A stretch of DNA of 64,000 nt from Allostreptomyces psammosilenae. GTDB lineage: Bacteria; Actinomycetota; Actinomycetes; Streptomycetales; Streptomycetaceae. Positions 52,747 to 60,238 of this stretch are shown here, piece after piece. Each line of letters starts with the position of its first letter. Position 1 is the first letter of the stretch. A program made the position numbers and the translations under genes. The stretch covers positions 72,001-136,000 of the forward strand of contig NZ_JACBZD010000002.1 of the NCBI RefSeq assembly GCF_013407765.1, read 5' to 3'. The notes under the pieces were generated by a model. The model was not told where the DNA came from and did not search any database. It saw only the letters and a list, made by a program, of their open reading frames with translations.

Positions 52747-54050
52747 GAGGCCGCCGCCCAGAAGAGGCGTTCCAGCAGGTCGCACATCTCGTCGGCCTCC
52801 GCGAGGGTCATGATCAGCGCCGGGCGGACCTTCAGGACGTTGCCGAAGCCGTAGAGCGAGGTGCGCAGCAGCAGCCCGTGCTCCACGCCGAGTTCGGCGA
52901 GGTGGTTGGTGAGCCGGGGGTCCGGCCGGCCCTCGGCGTCGACGATCTCGACGCCGATCATCAGCCCGGCGCCGCGGACGTCGCCGAGGAACGGGACCTT
53001 CGCGGCCATCTCGCGCAGCCGCGCCATGACGTGGGCGCCGACCGTGCGGACGTTCTCCAGGAAGCCGGGGCGGCTGATGATCTCGATGGTCTTCACCGCG
53101 GCGGAGGCGGCAAGAACGTTTCCTCCGAAGGTGGCGTTGATGTGGTGGCCGGCGAGGCCGGTGAGCCGCTCCTCGGTGAGGATGCCGGCGATCGGCATGC
53201 CGGAGCCGCCGAGGCCCTTGCCGAAGGTCAGCATGTGCGGGCTGACGCCGAAGGTGTCGGAGGCGAACATGTGGCCGGTGCGGCCGAAGCCGGTCTGGAT
53301 CTCGTCGAAGACCAGCAGGATGCCGCGCTCGTCGCACAGCTCGCGCAGCGCCTGGAGGTAGCCCTCGGGCGGCAGGATGTTGCCGCCGTTGCCGGAGATC
53401 GGTTCGAGCACGACGGCCGCCACCCGCCCGGAGCTGGCGTAGTCGATGAAGTCGTGGATCCGTTCCACGCACAGCAGCCCGCAGGTGGCGCGCTCCTGCT
53501 TGTAGAAGCAGCGCAGGCAGTACGGGTCGGGGACGTGCACCACGCCGGGCAGCTGGACGGGGAACGGGGCGCGGCGGAAGGCGGCGCCGGAGGCGTTGAT
53601 CATGCCCATGGTCTGGCCGAGGTGGCCGCGGAAGAGCGTGATGACGTCCGGGTTGCCGGTGTGGTGCTGGGCGATCTTGATGGCGCTCTCGTTGGCGTCC
53701 GAGCCGCTGGCCGACTTCAGGTGCACCCGGGTCAGCCCCGCCGGGGCGATCTCGGCCAGCCGGCTGACCAGGGCGTTCACCGGGCCGGACTGGAACTTGG
53801 AGGTCACGTGGATGAGGTCGGACGCCTGGGCGCGGATCGTCTCGACGATCTCGGGGTGGGAGTAACCCAGCGTGAGGTTGAACGTCCCCGAGGCGCAGTC
53901 CAGGTAGCGCCGGCCGTCCGCGTCGTAGAGGTAGATCCCCTCGCCGCGGACGACGCGTAACCGGTCCGGCGGGTAGTAGTAGTGGTTCAGGACGTCGGCG
54001 ACGTCCCCGCCCTCCGACGCGCGTGCGTCCCCTGTCGGTACCACGGTCAT
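52743..54050 (-). CDS. Class III PLP-dependent aminotransferase
   Basis: A 435-residue fold-type I enzyme. YLYDADGRRYLDCASGTFNL opens the fold, the phosphate-binding SGSDANESAIKIAQ is near 115, the cofactor Asp is in ILLVFDEIQTGFGRTG near 245, and the Schiff-base Lys is in MLTFGKGLGG near 277. A four-Cys segment (PYCLRCFYKQERATCGLLC) near 180 also occurs in some family members. The class includes omega-aminotransferases, sugar C6-aminotransferases of aminoglycoside pathways, and phospholyases acting on phosphorylated amino alcohols. Here the first two fit the sugar-gene setting, and the phospholyase idea fits the adjacent APH kinase. ATG 54050 begins MTVVPTGDARAS. Confidence 0.9.
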   Translation of the reverse strand: MTVVPTGDARASEGGDVADVLNHYYYPPDRLRVVRGEGIYLYDADGRRYLDCASGTFNLTLGYSHPEIVETIRAQASDLIHVTSKFQSGPVNALVSRLAEIAPAGLTRVHLKSASGSDANESAIKIAQHHTGNPDVITLFRGHLGQTMGMINASGAAFRRAPFPVQLPGVVHVPDPYCLRCFYKQERATCGLLCVERIHDFIDYASSGRVAAVVLEPISGNGGNILPPEGYLQALRELCDERGILLVFDEIQTGFGRTGHMFASDTFGVSPHMLTFGKGLGGSGMPIAGILTEERLTGLAGHHINATFGGNVLAASAAVKTIEIISRPGFLENVRTVGAHVMARLREMAAKVPFLGDVRGAGLMIGVEIVDAEGRPDPRLTNHLAELGVEHGLLLRTSLYGFGNVLKVRPALIMTLAEADEMCDLLERLFWAAAS

Positions 54051-54074
54051 CGCTCGTCTCCCTCGCTGTCCGAT

Positions 54075-54254
54075 CCGTTCGCCGTCCGTTCGCCGTCCGT
54101 TCGCCGCCCCGGGCCGACTCGTGCGTCGGTGCTGACTCGTGTTGCCCGTGCGGCTCATGTGACGCGTGTGGTTCTCGCGGTTCACGGTTCGCGGTTCACG
54201 TCCGCGGTGCGCGGTTCGTGGTTCGCGGTTCGCCGTCCGCGGTGCGCGGGTCAC
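54075..54254. repeat. Short tandem repeats in the leader of the aminotransferase operon
   Basis: Two arrays lie here: three 11-bp copies of CCGTTCGCCGT (54075-54107), then about eleven 7-bp units of the form GGTTCGC/GGTTCAC (54179-54254). They occupy the first 200 bp upstream of the aminotransferase start, within the 599-bp gap to the divergent PfkB kinase gene. The rest of the gap has a CCGCCCGGCCGGGCGG palindrome near 54347 and no clear gene. Confidence 0.8.
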
Positions 54255-54649
54255 GGGGCGCGCGTCGGCTCGCATCCGGGCCGTCCGGCGACAACGCTGC
54301 CCGCTCCCCGCAGTGAGCACACCACCACGCGCTGGATTGAGCCAAACCGCCCGGCCGGGCGGCGATTCGCCGTGATTGGGTGTTTTGTCGGGAAGCCCGT
54401 GTCTTCCTGGCCGGCGCGCCTGCGTGTAACACTCATGGGACTTTCCGTGGCGCAGCGTGAGGACGGCTGCGCCACGCCCGCGTGCCACCCCGTGGAGCGC
54501 GGCGGTGACGGTCGCGCGACGCGGGTGCCGTACGGCGGTGGGCCGGGCCCCGGCGAGCCCGCCGGGACGAGGCGCCGGACACGGCCGCAGGGCGGGCCGG
54601 GAGTCGGGTCGGAAGTCGGGCCGGAGGTCGGGTCGGGAGGGGGTTTCCC

Positions 54650-55510
54650 ATGGGCAACGGAACGACGCGGGTCGCGGTCGTCGGGCACGTCGAGTGGACC
54701 ACCATCGCCCGGGCCGAGCACGTCCCGCGGCGCGGCGAGGTGATCCACGCCGACATCGCCTGGGAGGGCCCGGCCGGCGGCGGCGCCGTCGCCGCGGTGC
54801 AGCTCGCCGCGCTGGCCGGGGAGTGCACCTTCTTCACCGCCCTCGGCGACGACCGCTCCGGCGCGCGCACCCGGGAACTGCTCGGATCGCTCGGCGTCCG
54901 GGTGCTGGCAGCCAAGCGGGACGGGCCCACCCGGGGCGCCGTCAGCCTGGTGGACGACACCGGGGAACGCACCACCACGACCCTCGGCCCCCGCCTGCAA
55001 CCCGCCACCGACGACCCGCTGCCCTGGGACACCCTCGCGGGGTACGACGCGGTCCACTTCGTCGCCGGGGACGTCGGGGTGCTGCGGACGGCCCGCCGCG
55101 CGCCGGTGCTGGTGGCGACCACCAGGGAGCTGGCCACCGTCGCCGCGGCCGGGGTCCGGGTGGACGCCCTGGTCGGCAGCGGCGAGGACCCGGCCGAGCG
55201 CTACGACCCGACGCTGCTGCCCCGCCCGCCCGACCTGCTGGTCGTCACCGACGGCGGGCGCGGCGGCCGGTACTCCCGAGCCGGCGGACCCGCCGGGCGC
55301 TACCCGGCGGTGCCGCCGCCCGGACCACCGGTGGACAGCTACGGCGTGGGCGACACCTTCGCCGCCGCCCTGGCGTACGCCCTCGGCACCCGCGTCGGGC
55401 CGGCCGAGGCGCTGGCCCTGGCCGCGGGGCGCGGTGCCGCCTGCCTCTGCGGCCGCGGCCCCTACCGGCTGCCGCCGGTGCCGCCGCCGGTGCCGGTGCC
55501 GGGCGGGTGA
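54650..55510 (+). CDS. PfkB/ribokinase-family carbohydrate kinase
   Basis: A 286-residue kinase. The N-terminal substrate motif GGGAVAAVQLAALAGECTFF (residues 43-62) corresponds to the ribokinase G-G-x2-N segment with the Asn replaced. The C-terminal ATP/anion-hole motif is DSYGVGDTFAAALAYALG near 228, with the catalytic Asp in GVGDTF. The Pro-rich tail (PPVPPPVPVPG) is unusual. GGAGGGG precedes ATG 54650. It begins a plus-strand series with a HAD phosphatase and glycosyltransferase. The substrate (sugar, nucleoside or aminosugar) cannot be assigned. Confidence 0.88.
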   Translation: MGNGTTRVAVVGHVEWTTIARAEHVPRRGEVIHADIAWEGPAGGGAVAAVQLAALAGECTFFTALGDDRSGARTRELLGSLGVRVLAAKRDGPTRGAVSLVDDTGERTTTTLGPRLQPATDDPLPWDTLAGYDAVHFVAGDVGVLRTARRAPVLVATTRELATVAAAGVRVDALVGSGEDPAERYDPTLLPRPPDLLVVTDGGRGGRYSRAGGPAGRYPAVPPPGPPVDSYGVGDTFAAALAYALGTRVGPAEALALAAGRGAACLCGRGPYRLPPVPPPVPVPGG

Positions 55511-55664
55511 GCCGCACGCGGCCCCCGGGCCGCCGACGCGGCGGTGCCCGCGGTGGTGGTCCCGTGGTGCCGCGGCGTGGGCGTGGTGGTGTGTGTCAGT
55601 GATGACCGGTGACTGGTGACTGGTGGACAGGCAGAGGCAGCCGAGCCCGCATGAGGAGATGGCC

Positions 55665-56435
55665 GTGACGAGTACGCCCCCGAGCAGCACGCCGACCGCC
55701 GACCGGCCCCGGACGCTGGTGCTGTGGGACATCGACCACACGCTGATGGTCAGCGGACCCGCCGGCCCGTCCGTGTACCCACGGGCCTTCGCCCTGCTGA
55801 CCGGCCGGCCGCCGGTGGCCGCCGTCGAGACCGACGGCCGCACCGAACTGGAGATCATGCGCGACCTGCTCGACCGCCACGGCGTCACCGGGGTCACCGA
55901 GGAGGAGGTCGCGGCGGCCGTCGTGCACGCGCTGCGCGCCGCCACGGCGGAGCTGCGCGAACACGGCCGGGTGCTGCCCGGCGCCGTCGACGCGCTCACC
56001 GCGCTGCACGCACGGCCCGACGTGGTGCAGTCGCTGCTGACCGGCAACCTGCGGCCCAACGCCGACCTGAAGCTGCGCACCTTCGACCTGCACGCCTACG
56101 TGGACTTCGAGGCGGGCGGCTACGGCTCGGACGCCACCGTCCGCTCCCACCTGGTCCCCGTCGCCCAGACCCGGGCCCGGGCCCGCTACGGCGCGGCCTT
56201 CGGCCGGGAGAACACCGTGCTGATCGGCGACACCACCCGCGACGTGCGGGCCGGCAGGGACGGCGGGGCGCGGGTCATCGGCGTCGCCACCGGCGGCACC
56301 ACGGCCGAGGCGCTGCGCGCGGCCGGCGCCGACGTGGTCCTCTCCGACCTCCGGGACACCGCGGCCGTCGTCGCTGCGGTGGAGACCGTCGCGCCCGGCC
56401 CCGTCGAGCCGGTGGCGCCGGTCAGCGGGAGCTGA
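55665..56435 (+). CDS. HAD-superfamily phosphatase
   Basis: A 256-residue HAD hydrolase (phosphoglycolate-phosphatase type). Motif I is LVLWDIDHTLM (nucleophile Asp and second Asp), with the alpha-helical cap at about 45-125. Motif II is LTGNLRP and motif IV is VLIGDTTRDVRAGRDGGAR. GTG 55665 was chosen because GAGGAG lies 6 bases upstream. ATG 55659 overlaps that ribosome site, and the longer frame lacks one. The probable role is dephosphorylation of a small phosphorylated metabolite. Confidence 0.88.
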   Translation: MTSTPPSSTPTADRPRTLVLWDIDHTLMVSGPAGPSVYPRAFALLTGRPPVAAVETDGRTELEIMRDLLDRHGVTGVTEEEVAAAVVHALRAATAELREHGRVLPGAVDALTALHARPDVVQSLLTGNLRPNADLKLRTFDLHAYVDFEAGGYGSDATVRSHLVPVAQTRARARYGAAFGRENTVLIGDTTRDVRAGRDGGARVIGVATGGTTAEALRAAGADVVLSDLRDTAAVVAAVETVAPGPVEPVAPVSGS

Positions 56436-56456
56436 CCACGGGCCGGCCGCGGACGA

Positions 56457-56510
56457 CGAGCCGGGGACAACGAGCCGGGGACAACGTGCGGGGGCGACGT
56501 GCGGGGGCGA
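56457..56510. repeat. Paired tandem repeats before the glycosyltransferase gene
   Basis: Two copies of CGAGCCGGGGACAA followed by two copies of CGTGCGGGGGCGA, all head to tail, in the 113-bp gap between the HAD and GT2 genes. Confidence 0.85.
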
Positions 56511-56548
56511 CGGGCGAGCACCATGCGCGGGGAGGACGGGGTGGCACG

Positions 56549-57466
56549 ATGAGCGGGGACGACGCCGGGCGGCGAACCCCGGGGACGCGGCCCGAGCCGC
56601 TCCCGTTCGTGTCCGTCGTCGTCCCGGCGCGCGACGCGGCCGCCACCCTCGGCCGCCAGCTCGACGCCCTCGCCCGGCAGCGCTACGCCGGGCCGTGGGA
56701 GGTCATCGTCGTCGACAACGGCTCGCGCGACGCCACCCCCGCCGTCGTCGCCGCCCGCCTGCCGCACATGCCCGGGCTGCGCCTGGTGCGGGCCCCCGGC
56801 CCACCCGGCGTCAACCGCGCCCGGAACACGGGCTGCCGGCACGCCCGGGGGGAACTGTTCCTGTTCTGCGACGCCGACGACGTCGTCACCCCCGGCTGGA
56901 TCGACGCGATGGCGCGCGCCCTGCGCCACGCGCCGGCGGTGGGCGGCGCCCTGGAACGGGTGAGCCTCAACGGCCCGGTGGCCCTCGCCGCCCGCCCGCC
57001 CAAACCCCGGGCCGAACTCTCCCGCACCTTCGACTTCCTGCCCTACCCGCTGGGCGCCAACTGCGGTGTCCGCGCCGAGCTGTGGGCCCGGCTCGGCGGC
57101 TTCGACGAGAGCTACACCTACGGCTGCGACGACGTCGAGTTCTTCTGGCGCGCCCAGCTCGCCGGCGACGCCCTCGGCTTTGCCCCGGACGCCGTCGTGC
57201 ACTACCAGCTCCGCCCCACGCTGCGCGGCGCCGTGCGGCAGTCCTACCGCTACGGCAGGTCCCATCCCGTGCTCTACCGGGCGTTCCGCGCCGCCGGCAT
57301 GCCCGCCTCACCGCCGCGCACCGTCCGCGCCGAGTGGTGGTGGCTGCTCTCCCACGCCGCCGACCCGCTGCGCGCGGCCGAGCGGCGCGCCGCCTGGCTG
57401 GCCCGGGCCGCGCTGCGCTGCGGCCGGCTGGTCGGCAGCCTGCGCTGCCGGGTCCTCTACCTGTAG
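56549..57466 (+). CDS. Family 2 glycosyltransferase
   Basis: A 305-residue GT-A enzyme. FVSVVVPARDAAATLGRQLD opens the Rossmann-like fold, VIVVDNGSRD binds the nucleotide, and the DxD-like metal motif is FLFCDADDVVTPGW near 110. The acceptor segment GGFDESYTYGCDDVEFFWRA carries the likely catalytic base (near 190). No membrane helices, so it is cytosolic or peripheral. The acceptor is unknown. ATG 56549 gives a normal-length protein. A strong hairpin follows it, so it probably ends the PfkB-HAD-GT2 transcript. Confidence 0.9.
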   Translation: MSGDDAGRRTPGTRPEPLPFVSVVVPARDAAATLGRQLDALARQRYAGPWEVIVVDNGSRDATPAVVAARLPHMPGLRLVRAPGPPGVNRARNTGCRHARGELFLFCDADDVVTPGWIDAMARALRHAPAVGGALERVSLNGPVALAARPPKPRAELSRTFDFLPYPLGANCGVRAELWARLGGFDESYTYGCDDVEFFWRAQLAGDALGFAPDAVVHYQLRPTLRGAVRQSYRYGRSHPVLYRAFRAAGMPASPPRTVRAEWWWLLSHAADPLRAAERRAAWLARAALRCGRLVGSLRCRVLYL

Positions 57467-57482
57467 ACCGCCCCGGTGTTCC

Positions 57483-57512
57483 GGCGGTGGCCGAGCCGGC
57501 TCGGCCACCGCC
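57483..57512 (+). terminator. Hairpin after the GT2 gene
   Basis: A perfect 13-bp stem (57483-57495 with 57500-57512, loop CCGG), 17 bp after the stop codon. Confidence 0.8.
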
Positions 57513-57590
57513 CCCCGGCGCGCCGCGCACCACACCCATCACACCAACCACCCGCACCACCCCCACCACCCCAACCACAGGGAGCCCGTC

Positions 57591-58694
57591 ATGCCACACG
57601 TTCCCGACCCCGCCCACGCGCCGGGCCCCGCGCGACCCGCCGAGGACCCCCGCCCCGTGCTGGCGATCGACATCGGCGGCACGAAGATCGCCCTCGCCCT
57701 GGTCGACGCCACCGCCACGCCACGGCTGCGCACCCGGATACCCACCCCGCGGGTCGACGACCCCGAGGCCGCCTGGGCCGCGGTCGCCCACGCGGCCCGG
57801 CCGCTGCTGGACGCGGCCGAGGCGGCCGAGGCGGCCGAGGCGGGTGGGGCGGACGGTGGGTCGCCGGGCGGCCCGGGCGGCGGTGTGCGCGGCGTCGGCA
57901 TCGGCTCCGCCGGTCCACTGGACCCGGTGGCCGGCACCATCAGCCCCGTGATGATCCCCGCCTGGCGGGACTTCCCGATCCGCTCGCGCGCCGGCGCCCT
58001 CCTCCCGGGCCGGCGCCTCCCGGTCAGCCTGGTCGGCGACGGCGTCTGCACCGCCATCGGGGAGCACTGGGCCGGGGCCGGGCAGCGGGTGCACAACATG
58101 CTCGGGTGCGTCGTCTCGACCGGAGTCGGCGGCGGACTGATCCTGGGCGGCCGTCCCCGGGTGGGGCCCACCGGCAACGCCGGCCACGTCGGACACATCG
58201 TCACCGAGGTCGACGGGCCACCCTGCCCCTGCGGCAGCCGAGGTTGTCTGGAACTGTTCGCCAGCGGCACCGCCGTCGTCACCCTCGCCCACGAATCCGG
58301 CTGGCGCGGACCGGTCGCCGACCCCGCCGTCGGGCCCACCGCCGGGGACGTCGCGGCGGCGGCGCGCGCCGGCGATCCGGTCGCACGGGCGGTCTTCACC
58401 CGCGCCGGACGCGCCCTGGGCGCCGCTTTCACCTCCGTGTGCGCCGTGTGCGACCTCGATCGCATCGTCGTCGGCGGCGGGGTGGCGCAGGCCGGAGCGG
58501 TCCTCTTCGACGCCCTGGAAGCCGGCATGCGCGAGTTCGGCGGCCTCGGATTCTTACGGCGCGTGACCGTCCACCCGGCGGCTCTCGGCCAGGACGCCGG
58601 CCTGGTCGGCGCCGCCGCGCCCCTGCTGCTGCCGGACCGCTACGGCGCCGCCGACCCGGGGTTTTCCCACCCGGGACCGGCCCGGATCCCCTAG
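57591..58694 (+). CDS. ROK-family sugar kinase (glucokinase-like)
   Basis: A 367-residue ROK kinase. The ATP phosphate loop is VLAIDIGGTKIALALVD near residue 23. The catalytic Asp is in LVGDGVCTAIGEHW, the substrate motif in GNAGHVGHIVTE, the zinc motif in CPCGSRGCLELFASG, and IVVGGGVAQAG lies near 300. It phosphorylates glucose or a related hexose. An Ala/Glu/Gly-rich insert (EAAEAAEAGG) near 80 comes from GAGGCGGCC tandem DNA. GGGAG precedes ATG 57591. It is followed within 11 bp by an MFS sugar-permease-like gene, a pair common in Streptomyces. Confidence 0.92.
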   Translation: MPHVPDPAHAPGPARPAEDPRPVLAIDIGGTKIALALVDATATPRLRTRIPTPRVDDPEAAWAAVAHAARPLLDAAEAAEAAEAGGADGGSPGGPGGGVRGVGIGSAGPLDPVAGTISPVMIPAWRDFPIRSRAGALLPGRRLPVSLVGDGVCTAIGEHWAGAGQRVHNMLGCVVSTGVGGGLILGGRPRVGPTGNAGHVGHIVTEVDGPPCPCGSRGCLELFASGTAVVTLAHESGWRGPVADPAVGPTAGDVAAAARAGDPVARAVFTRAGRALGAAFTSVCAVCDLDRIVVGGGVAQAGAVLFDALEAGMREFGGLGFLRRVTVHPAALGQDAGLVGAAAPLLLPDRYGAADPGFSHPGPARIP

Positions 58695-58704
58695 GTTGAA
58701 CGCC

Positions 58705-60096
58705 GTGAACGCCTCCGACGCAGAAGGCCCGAACGGCCCGAACGGCCCGAACGGCCCGAACGGCCCGAACGGCCCGAACGGCCGGGACGGCCGGGACGCC
58801 GGGCGGGCGGACGCCGGCGCCCCGTCCCGGCCGACGCCCCCCTCCGCCAGGGCCACCGGCGCCGGGCGCCCCCGCCCCGACGCGCGACTGCGCCGGGCCC
58901 GCGCCGCCGTCGTCATCCTCTTCTTCGCCAACGCCATCGCCTACGCCAACGTGGTGCCCCGGCTCCCGGAGATCCGCGACGCGCTGAGCCTGTCCAACAC
59001 GGCCCTGGGCAGCGCGATCGCCACCATGCCGGTCGGCGCCCTGCTCGCCGGCCTGTCCGCCGGCGTCCTCGGGGCGCTGATCGGCAGCGGCCGGCTGGCC
59101 ACGCTGTGCGCGGTGGGCTTCGGCGTGGTCGTGCCGCTGATCGGCCTGGCCGACCGTTGGTGGATGCTGGCCGGCTGCCTGTTCCTGCTGGGCGTGCTGG
59201 ACGCCGTCATGGACGCCGCCATGAACGCCCACGGCCTGCGCGTGCAGCGGGGCTACGGGCGCTCGATCCTGAACAGCTTCCACGGCGTGTGGAGCGTCGG
59301 TGCGGTGACCGGCGGGGTGCTCGGCACGCTGGCCGCCGGCCTCGGCCTGACGCTGCGCGTCCACACGGCGGCCGTCGGCGTGCTGCTGGCGGTGCTGGCC
59401 GTGGTGGCCTGGCCCCTGCTGCTGCCGGGCGCCGACGACGCCGACCGGCCGGCGGCCCGTGACGCCGAGCGCCCGGCGGCCGGCGGGGCCGCCGCCGCTG
59501 CCGCGGGCGCCCGGGCGGGACTGCGCGCCGCCCTGCCGGCGCTGCTCCTGCTGGGACTGGTGCTGGTGATGACCTCCGTCGTGGAGGACACCCCCGCCTC
59601 CTGGGGCTCGGCGCTGCTCCAGGACGACTACGCCGTCCCGGCCGCCGTCGCCGGCCTGGCCTACGTGGCCTTCCAGGCGGCGATGACGATCGGCCGGTTC
59701 ACCGGCGACCGGGTCACCGACGTCTACGGCCCGGTGCGGGTGGCCCGGTGGGGTGGCCTGCTCATCGCCGTGCCGGTGGGGCTGGCGCTGCTGACCGAGC
59801 TGGCGCCCGCCGTCATCCTCGCCTTCGGCCTGGCCGGCCTGGGCGCGGCCACCCTCTTCCCGGCGGCCATGCACGCCGCGGGCAGCATCCCGGGGGTGCG
59901 CAGCGGGGACGGCATCGCGGTGGTCTCCTGGCTGGCCCGGGTGGGTTTCCTGGCCGCCCCGCCACTCGTGGGGTTCGTCGGCGACCGGGTCGGGCTGCGC
60001 GTCGGAACGGCGATCGTGGTCCTGGCCGGGCTGCTGATCTTCCTGCTGGCGAGGGTCCTCGCCCCGGCCGAGCGCCACCCGCACGTACGCCCCTAG
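58705..60096 (+). CDS. MFS transporter, YbjJ/fucose-permease-like
   Basis: A 463-residue MFS protein with twelve helices starting at VVILFFANAIAYANVVPRLP near residue 72. The family-typical LGSAIATMPVGALLAG and ILNSFHGVWSVGAVTGG segments are present. The N-terminal 65 residues are disordered and include six GPN triplets encoded by a 9-bp GGCCCGAAC tandem repeat (58726-58779). GTG 58705 follows a -10-like TAGGTT by 7 bases, which could make a leaderless transcript; TTG 58696 is an alternative. It is adjacent to the ROK kinase, so uptake or export of a sugar is likely. Confidence 0.88.
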   Translation: MNASDAEGPNGPNGPNGPNGPNGPNGRDGRDAGRADAGAPSRPTPPSARATGAGRPRPDARLRRARAAVVILFFANAIAYANVVPRLPEIRDALSLSNTALGSAIATMPVGALLAGLSAGVLGALIGSGRLATLCAVGFGVVVPLIGLADRWWMLAGCLFLLGVLDAVMDAAMNAHGLRVQRGYGRSILNSFHGVWSVGAVTGGVLGTLAAGLGLTLRVHTAAVGVLLAVLAVVAWPLLLPGADDADRPAARDAERPAAGGAAAAAAGARAGLRAALPALLLLGLVLVMTSVVEDTPASWGSALLQDDYAVPAAVAGLAYVAFQAAMTIGRFTGDRVTDVYGPVRVARWGGLLIAVPVGLALLTELAPAVILAFGLAGLGAATLFPAAMHAAGSIPGVRSGDGIAVVSWLARVGFLAAPPLVGFVGDRVGLRVGTAIVVLAGLLIFLLARVLAPAERHPHVRP

Positions 60097-60140
60097 CGCC
60101 GCGCCCCCCGGCGGACCCGCCCGCCCGGCCCCGGAACGGC

Positions 60141-60184
60141 ACCGTGCCCGTGGCGGGAGCACACGCTCCCCCCACGGGCACGGT
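60141..60184. terminator. Bidirectional hairpin between MFS and amidase genes
   Basis: A 20-bp stem (60141-60160 with 60165-60184) with one C-C mismatch and a 4-nt loop, between convergent genes. Confidence 0.8.
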
Positions 60185-60238
60185 CGGTCGTGGCGTCACC
60201 CGCCGAGGGCTGCGCGCGCCGGTCGGGTGTGCCGTCCG

